Shown: positions 15,498-24,941, counted from the first letter of the stretch. The stretch is DNA of 64,000 nucleotides from Virgibacillus phasianinus (GCF_002216775.1 NZ_CP022315.1:1922001-1986000); one strand, 5' to 3'. Numbers and translations are program-made. Notes: generated from the sequence alone by a model not told the origin.

Positions 15498-17171
15498 ATG
15501 AGCATGGTACAAGCAGATTTAGTTATTACAAATGGCGGAATATTGACTCTTGATCAGGACAATAACAGGGCGGGTTCTGTGGCTGTTAAGGATGGCCGCA
15601 TTACTGGGATCTGGCAGGAATCTGAGCCTCCAAAAAACGAAGTAAGCATAACAGGGCAAACACAAGTCATTGATTTGGATGGGGCAACGTTAATTCCCGG
15701 ATTTATCGATACACATAACCACATCTCAGCCTATGCCAGGATGAAAAGTTTCCTTAATTGCAGTACACCTCCAAATCGGAATATCGCGGACATTTTATCT
15801 TCTGTGCAGAAAAGATGCGAAAGAACGCAAAAAGGGGAGTGGATAAACGGATTCGGCTATGATGATACGATGCTTGAGGAAGCTCGTCACATAACGAAAG
15901 AAGAATTGGATAGTGTATCACCGGATCATCCGATTTTCATTTCGCACATTTCCGGGCATTCGGCGATTGCGAATTCCTTAGCATTTGAAAAAGCAGGAAT
16001 TGATGAAAGTGTGTCTGATTCACAGGGTGGTTATTTTGGCCGGGATGATAATGGCCAGCTGAATGGTGTTATTTTTGAAAGTTTAGCAATGGAACGTTTC
16101 ACTAAAAAGATCCCAGAGCCAACAAAAGAGGATCTGCTGGAACAGTTTGACGAAGCGGCACAGGATTATTTGGCACATGGCATCACGATGAATACGGATT
16201 CTGCGGTGGGGATGTCAGGTGATGCTGAGAAAGAAATCGATGTTCATATGGAAGCCTCATTACGCGGGATAAACCCAATGCGTTCACAATTAATGATTGT
16301 GCATAAACTGCTGCAAAAAAACGGCTTGTTTGGCGATTATACGGCAAAGCAGCTGGACCAGGAACTGTCCGACCGGTCAAATGGCCGGGTGAAACTGGAT
16401 AGTGCTAAGTTATTTCAGGATGGATCCATCCAAGCATTAACAAGCGCACTCAGGGAGCCTTATTATTGTGATAAACAGAAAAGCGGACAGCTTTTCCATG
16501 ACCAAAAGGCATTTAATGAAGAGTTGGCGGATTTACATACACGTGGTTTCCGCATAGCGATTCACGGAAATGGTGACCGTGCCATCGGTTCTATCATTGA
16601 TGGATATGCCCATGCACTCGACGCTGAACCGCGTGCAGATCACAGGCACCGGATTGAACATGTGCAAACGGGAACAAAGCAAGATATAGAGAAAATGGGC
16701 AACTTAGGGGTTGCAGGTTCCTTTTTTATCAACCATGTCTATTATTGGGGAGAAAGGCATAAACGTCTATTTCTTGGGCCTGATCGTGCAAGTAGAATTA
16801 GTCCATTGGCAGATGCAGTGGAACATAATTTGCTGTTTACCCTGCATTCTGACTGCCCAATCACCCCAATTTCGCCACTGTTCTCCGTCTGGGCTGCTGT
16901 GAATCGGTTGACCCGGGAAGGGGAAGTTCTTGGAGCTGAACAGCGGATTGATGTGGTGACTGCATTAAAATCGATGACGATATACGGGGCATATTTAAAT
17001 TTTGACGAAGCAAACGCGGGGAGTATTGAGGTTGGAAAACGGGCGGATTTTGCTGTGCTGGAAGCTGATCCGACCAAGGTGGATCCTAAGGAAATCAAGG
17101 ATATCAAGGTGCAGGGAACGTTTGTTGACGGGGAAATGGTTTATCGTAAAGAAGGTGTGGTAACGGAATAA
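15498..17171 (+). CDS. Amidohydrolase family protein (YtcJ-like)
   Basis: 557 residues from ATG 15498, which follows GGGGTG; the frame is open further upstream but only through a repeat. The metal-dependent amidohydrolase signature is FIDTHNHISAY near residue 70. Later come RIAIHGNGDRAI and RIEHVQTG with metal-binding His residues, and LHSDCPITPISPLFSVWAAV. The C-terminal ADFAVLEADP strand is typical of the composite beta domain. YtcJ-like enzymes hydrolyse N-acyl or amide bonds in diverse compounds. It lies at the head of the catabolic island on the same strand, with a cre-like site, so it may release a carboxylic acid that feeds the CoA pathway (inference). Confidence 0.88.
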   Translation: MSMVQADLVITNGGILTLDQDNNRAGSVAVKDGRITGIWQESEPPKNEVSITGQTQVIDLDGATLIPGFIDTHNHISAYARMKSFLNCSTPPNRNIADILSSVQKRCERTQKGEWINGFGYDDTMLEEARHITKEELDSVSPDHPIFISHISGHSAIANSLAFEKAGIDESVSDSQGGYFGRDDNGQLNGVIFESLAMERFTKKIPEPTKEDLLEQFDEAAQDYLAHGITMNTDSAVGMSGDAEKEIDVHMEASLRGINPMRSQLMIVHKLLQKNGLFGDYTAKQLDQELSDRSNGRVKLDSAKLFQDGSIQALTSALREPYYCDKQKSGQLFHDQKAFNEELADLHTRGFRIAIHGNGDRAIGSIIDGYAHALDAEPRADHRHRIEHVQTGTKQDIEKMGNLGVAGSFFINHVYYWGERHKRLFLGPDRASRISPLADAVEHNLLFTLHSDCPITPISPLFSVWAAVNRLTREGEVLGAEQRIDVVTALKSMTIYGAYLNFDEANAGSIEVGKRADFAVLEADPTKVDPKEIKDIKVQGTFVDGEMVYRKEGVVTE

Positions 17172-17364
17172 CATTGTTCTTTTCATCACATGCAGACAAT
17201 GAAGTGTAATGAAAATGGATGACCAGTTATCTTCATGGTGCTGGTCTTCCATGCATTGGCAGAATGGAGTGCCGGATCAAGGCAGGACATAAGCAGAAAT
17301 ATAACGTATGAAACGTTTCATGGTGTGTCTAAGGTTATATTATAAAAATTTGGAGGAGTTCAGC

Positions 17365-19413
17365 TTGAATTTTATTGATGGAGCAAATAAAGCGATGGTG
17401 TCTGGTGACAATATAGGCTTGAGGAATCAGCTTGTAAGTAAAATCAATAACTTCCATTTACTATGTGTGTATGACGGTGAAACGAGACTGAACAGCAGAA
17501 ATCATTTAAAGAGCCTCGCGCATGATATACTCCGGGGTGAAAAGGAAGATATGCCAATTTTTGGCGGCAGTACAGAGGCGGAAACGTTTTTTGTCTGGGA
17601 AGATACGTATCAGGAAAACAGCAAGTTATTTTTTAAACTCCGTCGGACGGCAAGGGACGACTTGATTTTTCGGATTTCAGTCAGACTTGCTGCTTATTTT
17701 CTCAAGGAATATTCAACTTTTATCAGCACTTCCATATCACGTCATCCCCAATTTCAAAATAAAGATTTATTGGATACTGCCATAACAAAGCTGGAAAATC
17801 TGTTAAGAAACAGTACATTTTTGGCTGAAGATGTAACCTGGGATAATTTTTGCCGATGGTTTAAATATAACCTGACGGAACAGGTGCTTGATGATATGGA
17901 ACGAACAATGGGCCGTAATGAATTACAGGGCTTAAAAGATGCGGACCTGAATAATCAGTTCTATCATCATATAACGAAGCAGCTGCAAATCGACTCAGAT
18001 TTTATCAGTAATTTTACTAGCAACACAGAACAATACCTCCAGCAATGGTTCCAGCAAGTTATTTCTTCCATTGACGCGGACCGTGTTTCCGTTAGTGAAA
18101 TGGGTACTTTTCTAGAAGTGAACCGCACCGACTTTCCAGATCAGAGCAAATACCCATTGAAAATGAATGTCCCCCTTGCCCTGACGGATCAAGATAATTT
18201 AACGGTTTTAAGTAATGCTGCCTATCAATCCGTCCGGGAAGTAATATCTAATAAGTGTTTTGCAGAGTCTGTGTACAGCCCTTGGCCAACAGCGTATATC
18301 AGCAAGAAAACAATTGAGGGTACCATCCAAATCGTACCATTTGGCCATGAACAGAAGAATGATCAAGTAGAAAATCCTAAATCAAGGGAACTGACCAATG
18401 AAATATCGGAGTTAGCTGTTGATGTGATTGATGCGCTCTGCAGTTTCTTTCTCGCTAATTCAGAACACCGGCATGATATGGTTGAGATTAAACTGCGGGA
18501 TTTATTGATGATTCGCGGGTTGAAAGCAAAGCTTAGTGGAAATGGGAGACGCGGCGGATTTGAAAAAGGGCAGGTCGATCAAATTTTGAAGTCCTTATCA
18601 ATCGTACAAAGTTTATGGGTGAATTTTTCCAAGGCGGTTGTCTATGAAAAAAGAAAGCCTGTACAGGTAAATCTTGAAGGACGTACATTTCGCTTTTTCA
18701 ATCAGGCAGGAAAGGAATGTGATGTCAGGGAAATGGCACTGGAGAAAAAGCTGAAATTTACGGTTGGGGAAGTATTTGCCAAATATCTGGTTAGATCCGG
18801 AAGACAAACGGCACTTCTTCCAATTAAGACACTGCAATATAATCCGCGCCAGGAGGAATGGGAAAAGAAACTTATCCGGTATTTAAGCTGGCGATGGAGA
18901 ACACAGGCCAAGAAAGGGGATTATCTGAAACCGCATAAGGTAAGCAGTTTGTTGCGTGCAATTGGTAAGGAAATCAACACACGAACACCATCACGCACGA
19001 GAGACAGATTTGAGCAAGCCCTTGACAAACTGCAGGATGATAACCTTATTAAAGCATGGGAATATGAGGAATGGGATGAGTCCATTGCTGCCAAAAACAG
19101 CTGGTCCCGTTTATGGAGAAATACAAAGGTTATCATTAATCCACCGCAAGCTGTCAAGGAACAATACCAGCTGATTGCGGGAAATTCACCAACATCCGGA
19201 AAATTTTTCGGTCAACAGAAGCTAACACCTATCGATCCGTACGATCAGCTCGGAAGCCAATTAAAAACCTTTCGAAAAAAATTAGGATTGACCCTGGTGC
19301 AGGCAGCGACAGAATTGGAATTATCTACTTCCTACCTCAGTACAATTGAAAGAGGAGTAAAAATACCTTCCCAAAAGGTGATGAGACAAATTGAAGCCTG
19401 GATTCACGGGTGA
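17365..19413 (+). CDS. Large protein with C-terminal XRE helix-turn-helix, unknown function
   Basis: 682 residues from TTG 17365, chosen for GGAGGAG six bases upstream. The C-terminal 60 residues are a clear XRE helix-turn-helix: LGSQLKTFRKKLGLTLVQAATELELSTSYLSTIERGVKIPSQKVMRQIEAW. Residues about 470-600 (LLPIKTLQYNPRQEEWEKKLIRYLSWRWR, then LLRAIGKEIN and RDRFEQALDKLQDDNLIKAWEYE) look like a winged-helix pair reminiscent of plasmid replication initiators of the TrfA type. The first 450 residues match nothing I know. No enzymatic motif is visible. It lies between the amidohydrolase and the acyl-CoA pathway genes on the same strand and could be their regulator. Function is not assigned. Confidence 0.6.
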   Translation: MNFIDGANKAMVSGDNIGLRNQLVSKINNFHLLCVYDGETRLNSRNHLKSLAHDILRGEKEDMPIFGGSTEAETFFVWEDTYQENSKLFFKLRRTARDDLIFRISVRLAAYFLKEYSTFISTSISRHPQFQNKDLLDTAITKLENLLRNSTFLAEDVTWDNFCRWFKYNLTEQVLDDMERTMGRNELQGLKDADLNNQFYHHITKQLQIDSDFISNFTSNTEQYLQQWFQQVISSIDADRVSVSEMGTFLEVNRTDFPDQSKYPLKMNVPLALTDQDNLTVLSNAAYQSVREVISNKCFAESVYSPWPTAYISKKTIEGTIQIVPFGHEQKNDQVENPKSRELTNEISELAVDVIDALCSFFLANSEHRHDMVEIKLRDLLMIRGLKAKLSGNGRRGGFEKGQVDQILKSLSIVQSLWVNFSKAVVYEKRKPVQVNLEGRTFRFFNQAGKECDVREMALEKKLKFTVGEVFAKYLVRSGRQTALLPIKTLQYNPRQEEWEKKLIRYLSWRWRTQAKKGDYLKPHKVSSLLRAIGKEINTRTPSRTRDRFEQALDKLQDDNLIKAWEYEEWDESIAAKNSWSRLWRNTKVIINPPQAVKEQYQLIAGNSPTSGKFFGQQKLTPIDPYDQLGSQLKTFRKKLGLTLVQAATELELSTSYLSTIERGVKIPSQKVMRQIEAWIHG

Positions 19414-19494
19414 AAAATTTATCCTCTGTTCACTAACAATAAGCACTCAGTAAATGTTCGCTTTATTCAACTGAGTGGAAAAGATGGTTCACTT

Positions 19495-19529
19495 ATCTTC
19501 ATGGCAACTAATGCATGAAGATTTTTTTA
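19495..19529 (+). terminator. Terminator after the large HTH protein gene
   Basis: ATCTTCATG pairs perfectly with CATGAAGAT around an 11-base loop, followed by TTTTTTTA. The remaining 220 bases to the ligase gene are AT-rich with a TATAAT at about 19721 and no gene. Confidence 0.85.
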
Positions 19530-19755
19530 TGGTCATTTGTAACCTTTGTCGTGGTTAATCTGTGCCGTTGTCGCGGTTTATTTTCACGTAAAAATCATAA
19601 TCATGTTTAGTAAATCCATTAATAGCACAGGTTCAGCGAGGTAAAGTGTAAAATTTCACACCCTGATAATTAAAGTATTTAGAGTGAATTTATTTTTAAA
19701 ATTTATTTAGTTGATAACGTATAATAACTCCCAAAGTTAAAAAGGGGTGATGGAA

Positions 19756-21927
19756 GTGGCCGTTAAAGATAGCAGGGTGCTTGGGTCGATGCTTAAACCC
19801 GAGACAGTAGCTATACTGGGTGCATCCAGTAATAAAAATAAGCTTGGTTATTTGCAGGTAAAGGCACTATTGGATGGCGGTTTTCAAGGAGATATTTATC
19901 CCATTAATCCGAATGCAGATATGATTGAAGGGCTGCGTTGTTATCATTCATTGGCTGATGTGCCGAAGCAGGTAGATTTAGCGGTCTTTTGTGTAAGCGC
20001 TGCCAACGCAGAAGAATGCCTAATGGATTGTGCAAAAAATAAGGTCAAATCTATCATTCTATTTGCTTCCGGCTATTCTGAAGTTGGGGAAAAGGGGTTT
20101 GAAAAACAGGAAAGACTTCGCAAGATTGCGGAGGACAATGGAATCCGATTGCTCGGGCCGAACTGTGTCGGGCTGGTAAATACAGTGAATGGTCTGGTTT
20201 GTACGTTTTCACCGGGATTGACGGAACTTCCGCTAAAGAATAAACGGGAAGTTGGCTTTATTACACAAAGCGGGGCATTCGGGGTCTTAACGTACATTGC
20301 CGCTGCCCAGGCAGGTCTGACATTTAATTATTTTGTCAGTGTTGGCAATGAGGCGGAAACAGGCTTCTCGGACCTGGTGGAATATATGATTGATGATCCT
20401 GAAACAAGTGTGATCAGCGGGTATTTGGAAGGGGAGAAAAACCCAGATCGCTTACGGCGTTTGGCAACAAAAGCTTTGGATGTAAATAAGCCAATTGTCA
20501 TTATGAAGTCGGGTCGCAGTTCAGCTGGAAGCAGGGCGGCTGTTTCGCATACAGGGTCTCTAGCCGGTTCGGATAAAATTTATGATGGCTTTTTTAAACA
20601 AACAAATATTGTCCGGGCTGAAGATTACGATGATATTATTTCGTTCTCTAAGCTGTTTCAAGCCAAAAAGCTTCCTAAAGGCCGAAATACGGTAATTATC
20701 ACAAGTTCAGGGGGACGGGGTATTAACGAAGCAGATCGCTGTGAGGCTTATGGACTTCATATTCATAAACTTCAAACAAAGACGAGACAGAAAATTGAAC
20801 AAAGAATTCCTTCTTTTGCGAGTGCCGCCAACCCAATCGATTTAACGGCAGCAGCTGCTGTTACAAATCCTGAATTATTTATAGAGCCGCTTAAAGCGCT
20901 TGTGGAAGACAAAGATGTGGATATCATTATGTTTTCTGAATTTCCGATGAACTGGGATGCCGATTCACCGTATTTACAGGAGTTTATAGAAATATGCAGC
21001 AGCACAGATAAACTTGTATTTATCACCACTTTCCCTTTGGAAGGAATGGCGGTCCCAGCTGGAACGGATGAGCTTGAGAAGAATGGCATTCCGGTTATTA
21101 CCGGGGATTTGAATCCGGTTCGTGCCTTGGCTAAGCTCGTAGATTACAGTGAACGTTACCGACAAACCAAACAGGAAAAGGGAAATGAATTTCCGGGCAA
21201 AAAAACGGAAACCAACGTATCAAAATTGATGCGGCCAGGTGCTACCTTAAGCGAGTCAGAAGCGAGTGAAGTGCTGGAGTCTTATGGTATTCCGATTACC
21301 AAACGACAGCTTGCTATTACGGAAACGGAAGCGGTTAAATGCGCAGAAGAAATCGGCTATCCGGTGGTCCTGAAGATTGATTCGCCGGATATCCCGCATA
21401 AATCAGATGCAAATGCCATTCAGCTGAATGTAACTGGCGAACAAGCAGTGCGTACAGCATACAGGGAAGTGTTGGAAAATGCCGCAAATTATAAACCTGA
21501 TGCCAAGGTAAACGGCGTTTCGGTTCAGCAAATGCTGCCTCAGGGTGTGGAAGTGATTTGCGGGGTAAGCAATGATCCCACCTTTGGTCCGGTTATCATG
21601 TTTGGCTTGGGAGGCGTGTTTGTAGAAGTATTTGAAGATATTGCATTCCGGGTTGCACCGATTACGAAACAGGATGCAATCGATATGATAACGGAAACAA
21701 AAGGTTACCAGGTGTTGCGTGGAATACGAGGAAAGCCTGCAGCAGACATCGATGCCATTGCTGATGTGCTGATGCGTGTTTCGGCGCTTGCTTCGGATTA
21801 TAAGCATGATATTAATGAGCTGGACATTAATCCGTTGATTGTTTATGAACAAGGAATAGTTGCAGCGGATGCCATGCTGACGGTGAAGGAAACAGAAAAT
21901 CTATCATCTGTAGCTGGAGGGAAATAG
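19756..21927 (+). CDS. NDP-forming acyl-CoA ligase (acetate-CoA ligase family, fused subunits)
   Basis: 723 residues. GTG 19756 has AAAGGGG eight bases upstream; ATG 19750 is the alternative. The N-terminal half is a CoA-binding Rossmann domain (VAILGASSNKNKLGYLQVKALLDGGFQGDIYPINP) followed by two ligase domains, with the active-site phosphohistidine in SHTGSLAGSDKIYDGFF. The C-terminal third is an ATP-grasp domain (GYPVVLKIDSPDIPHKSDANAIQLNV, then DINPLIVYEQG). Such enzymes make acyl-CoA from a carboxylic acid, CoA and ATP with release of ADP. It is the first gene of the run that continues with the MaoC pair, so it probably activates the pathway's starting acid. Confidence 0.9.
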   Translation: MAVKDSRVLGSMLKPETVAILGASSNKNKLGYLQVKALLDGGFQGDIYPINPNADMIEGLRCYHSLADVPKQVDLAVFCVSAANAEECLMDCAKNKVKSIILFASGYSEVGEKGFEKQERLRKIAEDNGIRLLGPNCVGLVNTVNGLVCTFSPGLTELPLKNKREVGFITQSGAFGVLTYIAAAQAGLTFNYFVSVGNEAETGFSDLVEYMIDDPETSVISGYLEGEKNPDRLRRLATKALDVNKPIVIMKSGRSSAGSRAAVSHTGSLAGSDKIYDGFFKQTNIVRAEDYDDIISFSKLFQAKKLPKGRNTVIITSSGGRGINEADRCEAYGLHIHKLQTKTRQKIEQRIPSFASAANPIDLTAAAAVTNPELFIEPLKALVEDKDVDIIMFSEFPMNWDADSPYLQEFIEICSSTDKLVFITTFPLEGMAVPAGTDELEKNGIPVITGDLNPVRALAKLVDYSERYRQTKQEKGNEFPGKKTETNVSKLMRPGATLSESEASEVLESYGIPITKRQLAITETEAVKCAEEIGYPVVLKIDSPDIPHKSDANAIQLNVTGEQAVRTAYREVLENAANYKPDAKVNGVSVQQMLPQGVEVICGVSNDPTFGPVIMFGLGGVFVEVFEDIAFRVAPITKQDAIDMITETKGYQVLRGIRGKPAADIDAIADVLMRVSALASDYKHDINELDINPLIVYEQGIVAADAMLTVKETENLSSVAGGK

Positions 21928-21928
21928 G

Positions 21929-22369
21929 ATGGAACTGGATGAAAGCGTCATTGGATTAACCGGAGAAAAATATACGTTTGATGTAGAAAAAAGACATGTT
22001 AAACAATTTGCCGAAGCAATAGGAGATCAAAATCCTTTATATACAGATGAAGCCTTTGCAGCAGATAGTCGATATGGGCAATTAATTGCTCCACCGACAT
22101 TTGCGATGACGATTGGCTCTGAAGGCGGGGATTTCCCGATTGAGTTGGACACACGGCGAATGCTCCATGGTGAACAGGAATTTATTTTTTACCGGCAGAT
22201 TGTTGTTGGAGACCGGCTGCATTGTCAAATGAAAGTTTCGGATTTGTATGAAAAAGAAGGGAAAAGCGGCACGATGCAGTTTTTAATTCTGGATACGGAA
22301 ATGGAAGATGATACCGGTGATTTAGTAGCAATAAGCCGCACCAATATTATTTATCGGCCAAAAGCGTAA
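21929..22369 (+). CDS. MaoC-like hot-dog protein, apparently non-catalytic partner
   Basis: 146 residues, one hot-dog fold of the FAS1-like dehydratase N-terminal type. The position of the catalytic Asp-x4-His motif reads IGDQNPLYTDEAF, with Tyr where His is expected, and the following GxxxHG is replaced by IAPPTFAM. This suggests a structural subunit, as in the ChsH1-ChsH2 heteromer of actinobacteria. The ATG lies one base after the ligase stop codon, so the genes are coupled. The stop codon sits inside a minimal copy of the A/B repeat ends (22360-22383), so the last residues derive from repeat DNA. Confidence 0.82.
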   Translation: MELDESVIGLTGEKYTFDVEKRHVKQFAEAIGDQNPLYTDEAFAADSRYGQLIAPPTFAMTIGSEGGDFPIELDTRRMLHGEQEFIFYRQIVVGDRLHCQMKVSDLYEKEGKSGTMQFLILDTEMEDDTGDLVAISRTNIIYRPKA

Positions 22370-22383
22370 GCGCTGGAGCTGGA
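22360..22383. repeat. Minimal A/B-family repeat lacking the hairpin
   Basis: AAAAGCGTAAGCG fused to CGCTGGAGCTGGA is the reverse complement of the two outer ends of the A/B repeat (compare CTAGCTCCAGCG and CGCTTACGCTTTT at 4976-5099) with the whole internal palindrome absent. It contains the MaoC TAA stop. Confidence 0.6.
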
Positions 22384-22443
22384 TGTGGCCCTACTTGATC
22401 ATCAAGTTATTCACATCGAAAATGATTGAATGGAGGGGAAGGA

Positions 22444-22872
22444 ATGGCAGTAATGACAGAACTGGAGTATGGGAATCTCAGGGAAGGACAGCAGCTTGAA
22501 CCACTGACAAAGCCCCCTATCACAAAAGTACAATTAGTAAAATATGCCGGTGCATCGGGCGATTTTAATCCATTGCATACAGATGATGAATTTGCCCGGA
22601 AAGTCGGCATGGATGGTGTGATTGCCCATGGCATGCTGGTGATGGGCTTTTTAGGGGAATATGTTCGAGATCTTGCTGGCACGAATGCGGAGATTTCCGG
22701 ATTTAAAATGCGTTTTGGCGCGATGACAAGGCCCGGTGATACGATAATCTGTTCCGCCACAGTGAAAAAACTCTATTCAGAAGCCGGCAAAAACTATGCG
22801 GAACTGGATCTTCAGGCGGAAAAGGCACACGGAAAAGTGGTTGGTTGGGGAAGTGCTGTGCTTTATTTTTAA
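22444..22872 (+). CDS. MaoC family enoyl-CoA hydratase (catalytic subunit)
   Basis: 142 residues from ATG 22444 with GGAGGGG upstream. It carries the full hydratase-2 motif: YAGASGDFNPLHTDDEFARKVGMDGVIAHGMLVMG, where Asp and His of GDFNPLHTD are catalytic and AHGM provides the following turn. It adds water to the double bond of an enoyl-CoA. The preceding gene encodes a hot-dog protein lacking these residues, so the two probably form a heteromeric hydratase. The gene is followed by 470 bases of repeats before the thiolase-like gene. Confidence 0.87.
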   Translation: MAVMTELEYGNLREGQQLEPLTKPPITKVQLVKYAGASGDFNPLHTDDEFARKVGMDGVIAHGMLVMGFLGEYVRDLAGTNAEISGFKMRFGAMTRPGDTIICSATVKKLYSEAGKNYAELDLQAEKAHGKVVGWGSAVLYF

Positions 22873-22964
22873 AAGATTTGAAAGTATAAGTCCAGCACCC
22901 AGAAGCTGCCAAGCAAGGCCACTGAAAAAGGTAAATATGGTACAAAATAGATGGATCCATCATC

Positions 22965-23196
22965 GCATCTTGAATATACTGCGCTTTCCGCGGGCGAGTG
23001 TCGAGTCTCCTTGCCCCGGCAAGGGGTAGCCGACGTTGCCCGCAAAGGGCGGTTTTAGTCGGGCTTCATTAACTCCGTCCTGCGGGGTCTCGCCGATCTC
23101 TTACTTCCCGCAGGACAAGGAAAGCTTCCCTGAATAGGCATCGCACGAAGAAAAGGTGCATTTCTTTTTCGAGGAGTTTCCGTATGTTCAAGATGC
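22965..23196. repeat. 232-bp element with inverted terminal repeats
   Basis: It begins GCATCTTGAATATAC and ends GTATGTTCAAGATGC, 14 of 15 bases inverted-complementary. Inside are hairpins CTTGCCCCGGCAAGG and CCTGCGGG/CCCGCAGG and the phrase CTGCGCTTTCCGCGGGC, which I recall as a common intergenic repeat in Bacillaceae. It has no coding capacity and resembles a MITE-like element. It lies inside the catabolic gene run. Confidence 0.6.
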
Positions 23197-23240
23197 TAGG
23201 TAAAGGTGAAAAGTTAATTTTTTAAAATCCACCACTTTTT

Positions 23241-23319
23241 CAGCGCCCTTCGCTAAACCCATGCGTTCTGCGGTCCTTTGCTTATGCGTCTGCTTCTAAA
23301 CGGGCGCTTCCGCTTTTCT
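23241..23319. repeat. Partial type B palindromic repeat
   Basis: CAGCGCCC, then the right half of unit B (CCATGCGTTCTGCGGTCC, GCTTATGCGTCTGCTTCT) and the end GGGCGCTTCCGCTTTTC. The left half of the palindrome is deleted. It lies 27 bases before the thiolase-like gene. Confidence 0.75.
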
Positions 23320-23345
23320 AAACTATTGTACTGACAGGAGGTTTT

Positions 23346-24509
23346 ATGATGGGAACAATCACAGATCGTTGCGCTATCGTCGGGGTCGGCGAAAGCGAAC
23401 GTTCAAGGAATTCGGGCACGACACCATTGCATATGGCGCTGGATGCTGCCAGGGCTGCATTAACGGATGCCGGGCTTGAAGCAAAAGATATTGATGGTTT
23501 TATGAGCTATAACGAAAATGATTCTTGCACGTCCCATGAACTGGCAACTTATTTGGGTGTTCGGCCTAAATATGTAAAGGATATTCATGGTGGTGGAGCA
23601 AGTACAGAAATGCTTGTTGCTGATGCTGTCGGATTGATTGAAATGGGAGAAATGAATACGGTGATGATTTTCCGGTCCATGAATGGAAGTTCCGGCCAGC
23701 AGGTGGGGCGGGGGTATGACTCCGATATGCTGCAGACAGCTTTATCCGGTGGAAGTTACATTATTCCGTATGGGTCAGCAAGCCCTTCCCAATGGTTTGG
23801 CATGTTTGCTACACGCCATATGTATGAGACTGGGATTACGAAAGAGCACCTGGGGCATGTTTGTCTGAGTTTTTATGAACATGCACAGAAGAATCCACGG
23901 GCTTTTCTGCATGGCAAACCACTGACAATGGAGAAATATTTGGAAACACCAGATATCAGTTATCCATTTAATATCCATGATTCCTGTGTGGAATTGGATG
24001 AGGCGAATGCCATTATTGTGACTGCTTCAGATCGGGCAGCCGATTGCAGGCAGCGACCTGTTTATATTATGGGGCTCGAGTCCAGACAATGTCATCCGCA
24101 TGCACATTACTGGGAAGACACATCGCAAGTTGCTGCGGATTATGTGGCTGATGGTTTGTATCAATCAGCTGGTGTCAAACCGGAAGATATTGATGTGGCA
24201 GCCATTTATGACTGCTTTAGCTGGGTGGTGTTAAGACAGCTTGAGGCATATGGTTTTGCTCCGCGTGGAGAGGTTGGTGATTTTGCTGCGGAAGGAAACC
24301 TGAAAATAGGTGGGAAACTGCCAACCAATACTGCTGGTGGAATGCTGTCTGAAGGATATACGCATGGTATGAACAATGCGCTGGAGCTGGTCAGGCAATT
24401 GCGTCATGACTATAAGGGTACTGAGCGGCAAGTAAAAGATTGTGAACTTGGAATATGTACTGGCTGGGCAGGCCCGGATATTGCCGGTGCCCTGATTCTA
24501 AGAAACTAG
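23346..24509 (+). CDS. Thiolase-superfamily protein, probable Ltp2-like retro-aldolase
   Basis: 387 residues with a full SCP2/thiolase fold: AIVGVGESERSRNSGTTPLHMALDAARAALTDAGLEAKDIDGF at the start and a C-terminal CTGWAGPDIAGALIL. The acylated Cys of true thiolases is missing (HGGGASTEML), and the thiolase GHPxGxTG motif reads LSEGYTHGMNN, with Tyr replacing His. These changes match the Ltp2 branch, which with a DUF35 protein cleaves a beta-hydroxyacyl-CoA by retro-aldol reaction. A DUF35 gene follows directly. AGGAGG precedes the start; ATG 23349 is possible. The aldolase call is inference from residues and pairing. Confidence 0.8.
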   Translation: MMGTITDRCAIVGVGESERSRNSGTTPLHMALDAARAALTDAGLEAKDIDGFMSYNENDSCTSHELATYLGVRPKYVKDIHGGGASTEMLVADAVGLIEMGEMNTVMIFRSMNGSSGQQVGRGYDSDMLQTALSGGSYIIPYGSASPSQWFGMFATRHMYETGITKEHLGHVCLSFYEHAQKNPRAFLHGKPLTMEKYLETPDISYPFNIHDSCVELDEANAIIVTASDRAADCRQRPVYIMGLESRQCHPHAHYWEDTSQVAADYVADGLYQSAGVKPEDIDVAAIYDCFSWVVLRQLEAYGFAPRGEVGDFAAEGNLKIGGKLPTNTAGGMLSEGYTHGMNNALELVRQLRHDYKGTERQVKDCELGICTGWAGPDIAGALILRN

Positions 24510-24518
24510 GAGGCTAAA

Positions 24519-24941
24519 ATGATGGACTATCAAAAACCAATTCCATTAAAAACACAAGATAATAAACCATTTTGGGATGCTGCTGATCAGCATGAAATGG
24601 CACTGCAAAAATGCAATAGCTGTGGACATTATGCCCATCCGCCCGGACCAAGCTGTGCAAAGTGTGGCAGTCAGGATTTAACTTGGGAGCAATTAGGTTC
24701 TGATGTTAAGGCGTCTGTCTACTCCTATATTATTTCTTATCGTCCATTTTTGCCGGGCTTTCAGGATGATCTGCCATTAATTATTGCACAAGCGGAACTG
24801 GAGAAAGCACCGGGAGTAAAAATGATGTGCAATATTCTCGATTGTAAGACAGAAGATGTCTATGTCGGCATGCCTGTGAAAATGATCTGGCAGGATATAG
24901 CAAAAGACAGAGCCCTGCCACAATGGGTACCCGCAATGTGA
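24519..24941 (+). CDS. DUF35 Zn-ribbon/OB-fold protein, partner of the thiolase-like protein
   Basis: 140 residues. The rubredoxin-like zinc ribbon is CNSCGHYAHPPGPSCAKCGS (about residues 31-50), followed by the OB-fold strands VKASVYSYIISYRPFLPGFQDDLPLIIAQAELE. DUF35 proteins bind and stabilise thiolase-like partners and bind acyl-CoA; in Mycobacterium the DUF35 domain of ChsH2 is required by Ltp2. Here the DUF35 is a separate gene, nine bases after the thiolase-like gene. ATG 24519 or 24522 are possible starts. Confidence 0.88.
   Translation: MMDYQKPIPLKTQDNKPFWDAADQHEMALQKCNSCGHYAHPPGPSCAKCGSQDLTWEQLGSDVKASVYSYIISYRPFLPGFQDDLPLIIAQAELEKAPGVKMMCNILDCKTEDVYVGMPVKMIWQDIAKDRALPQWVPAM

Noticed and set aside
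21403-21852. Long minus-strand frame inside the acyl-CoA ligase
   Set aside because: It is a shadow of a gene with clear motifs on the plus strand and has no ribosome site.
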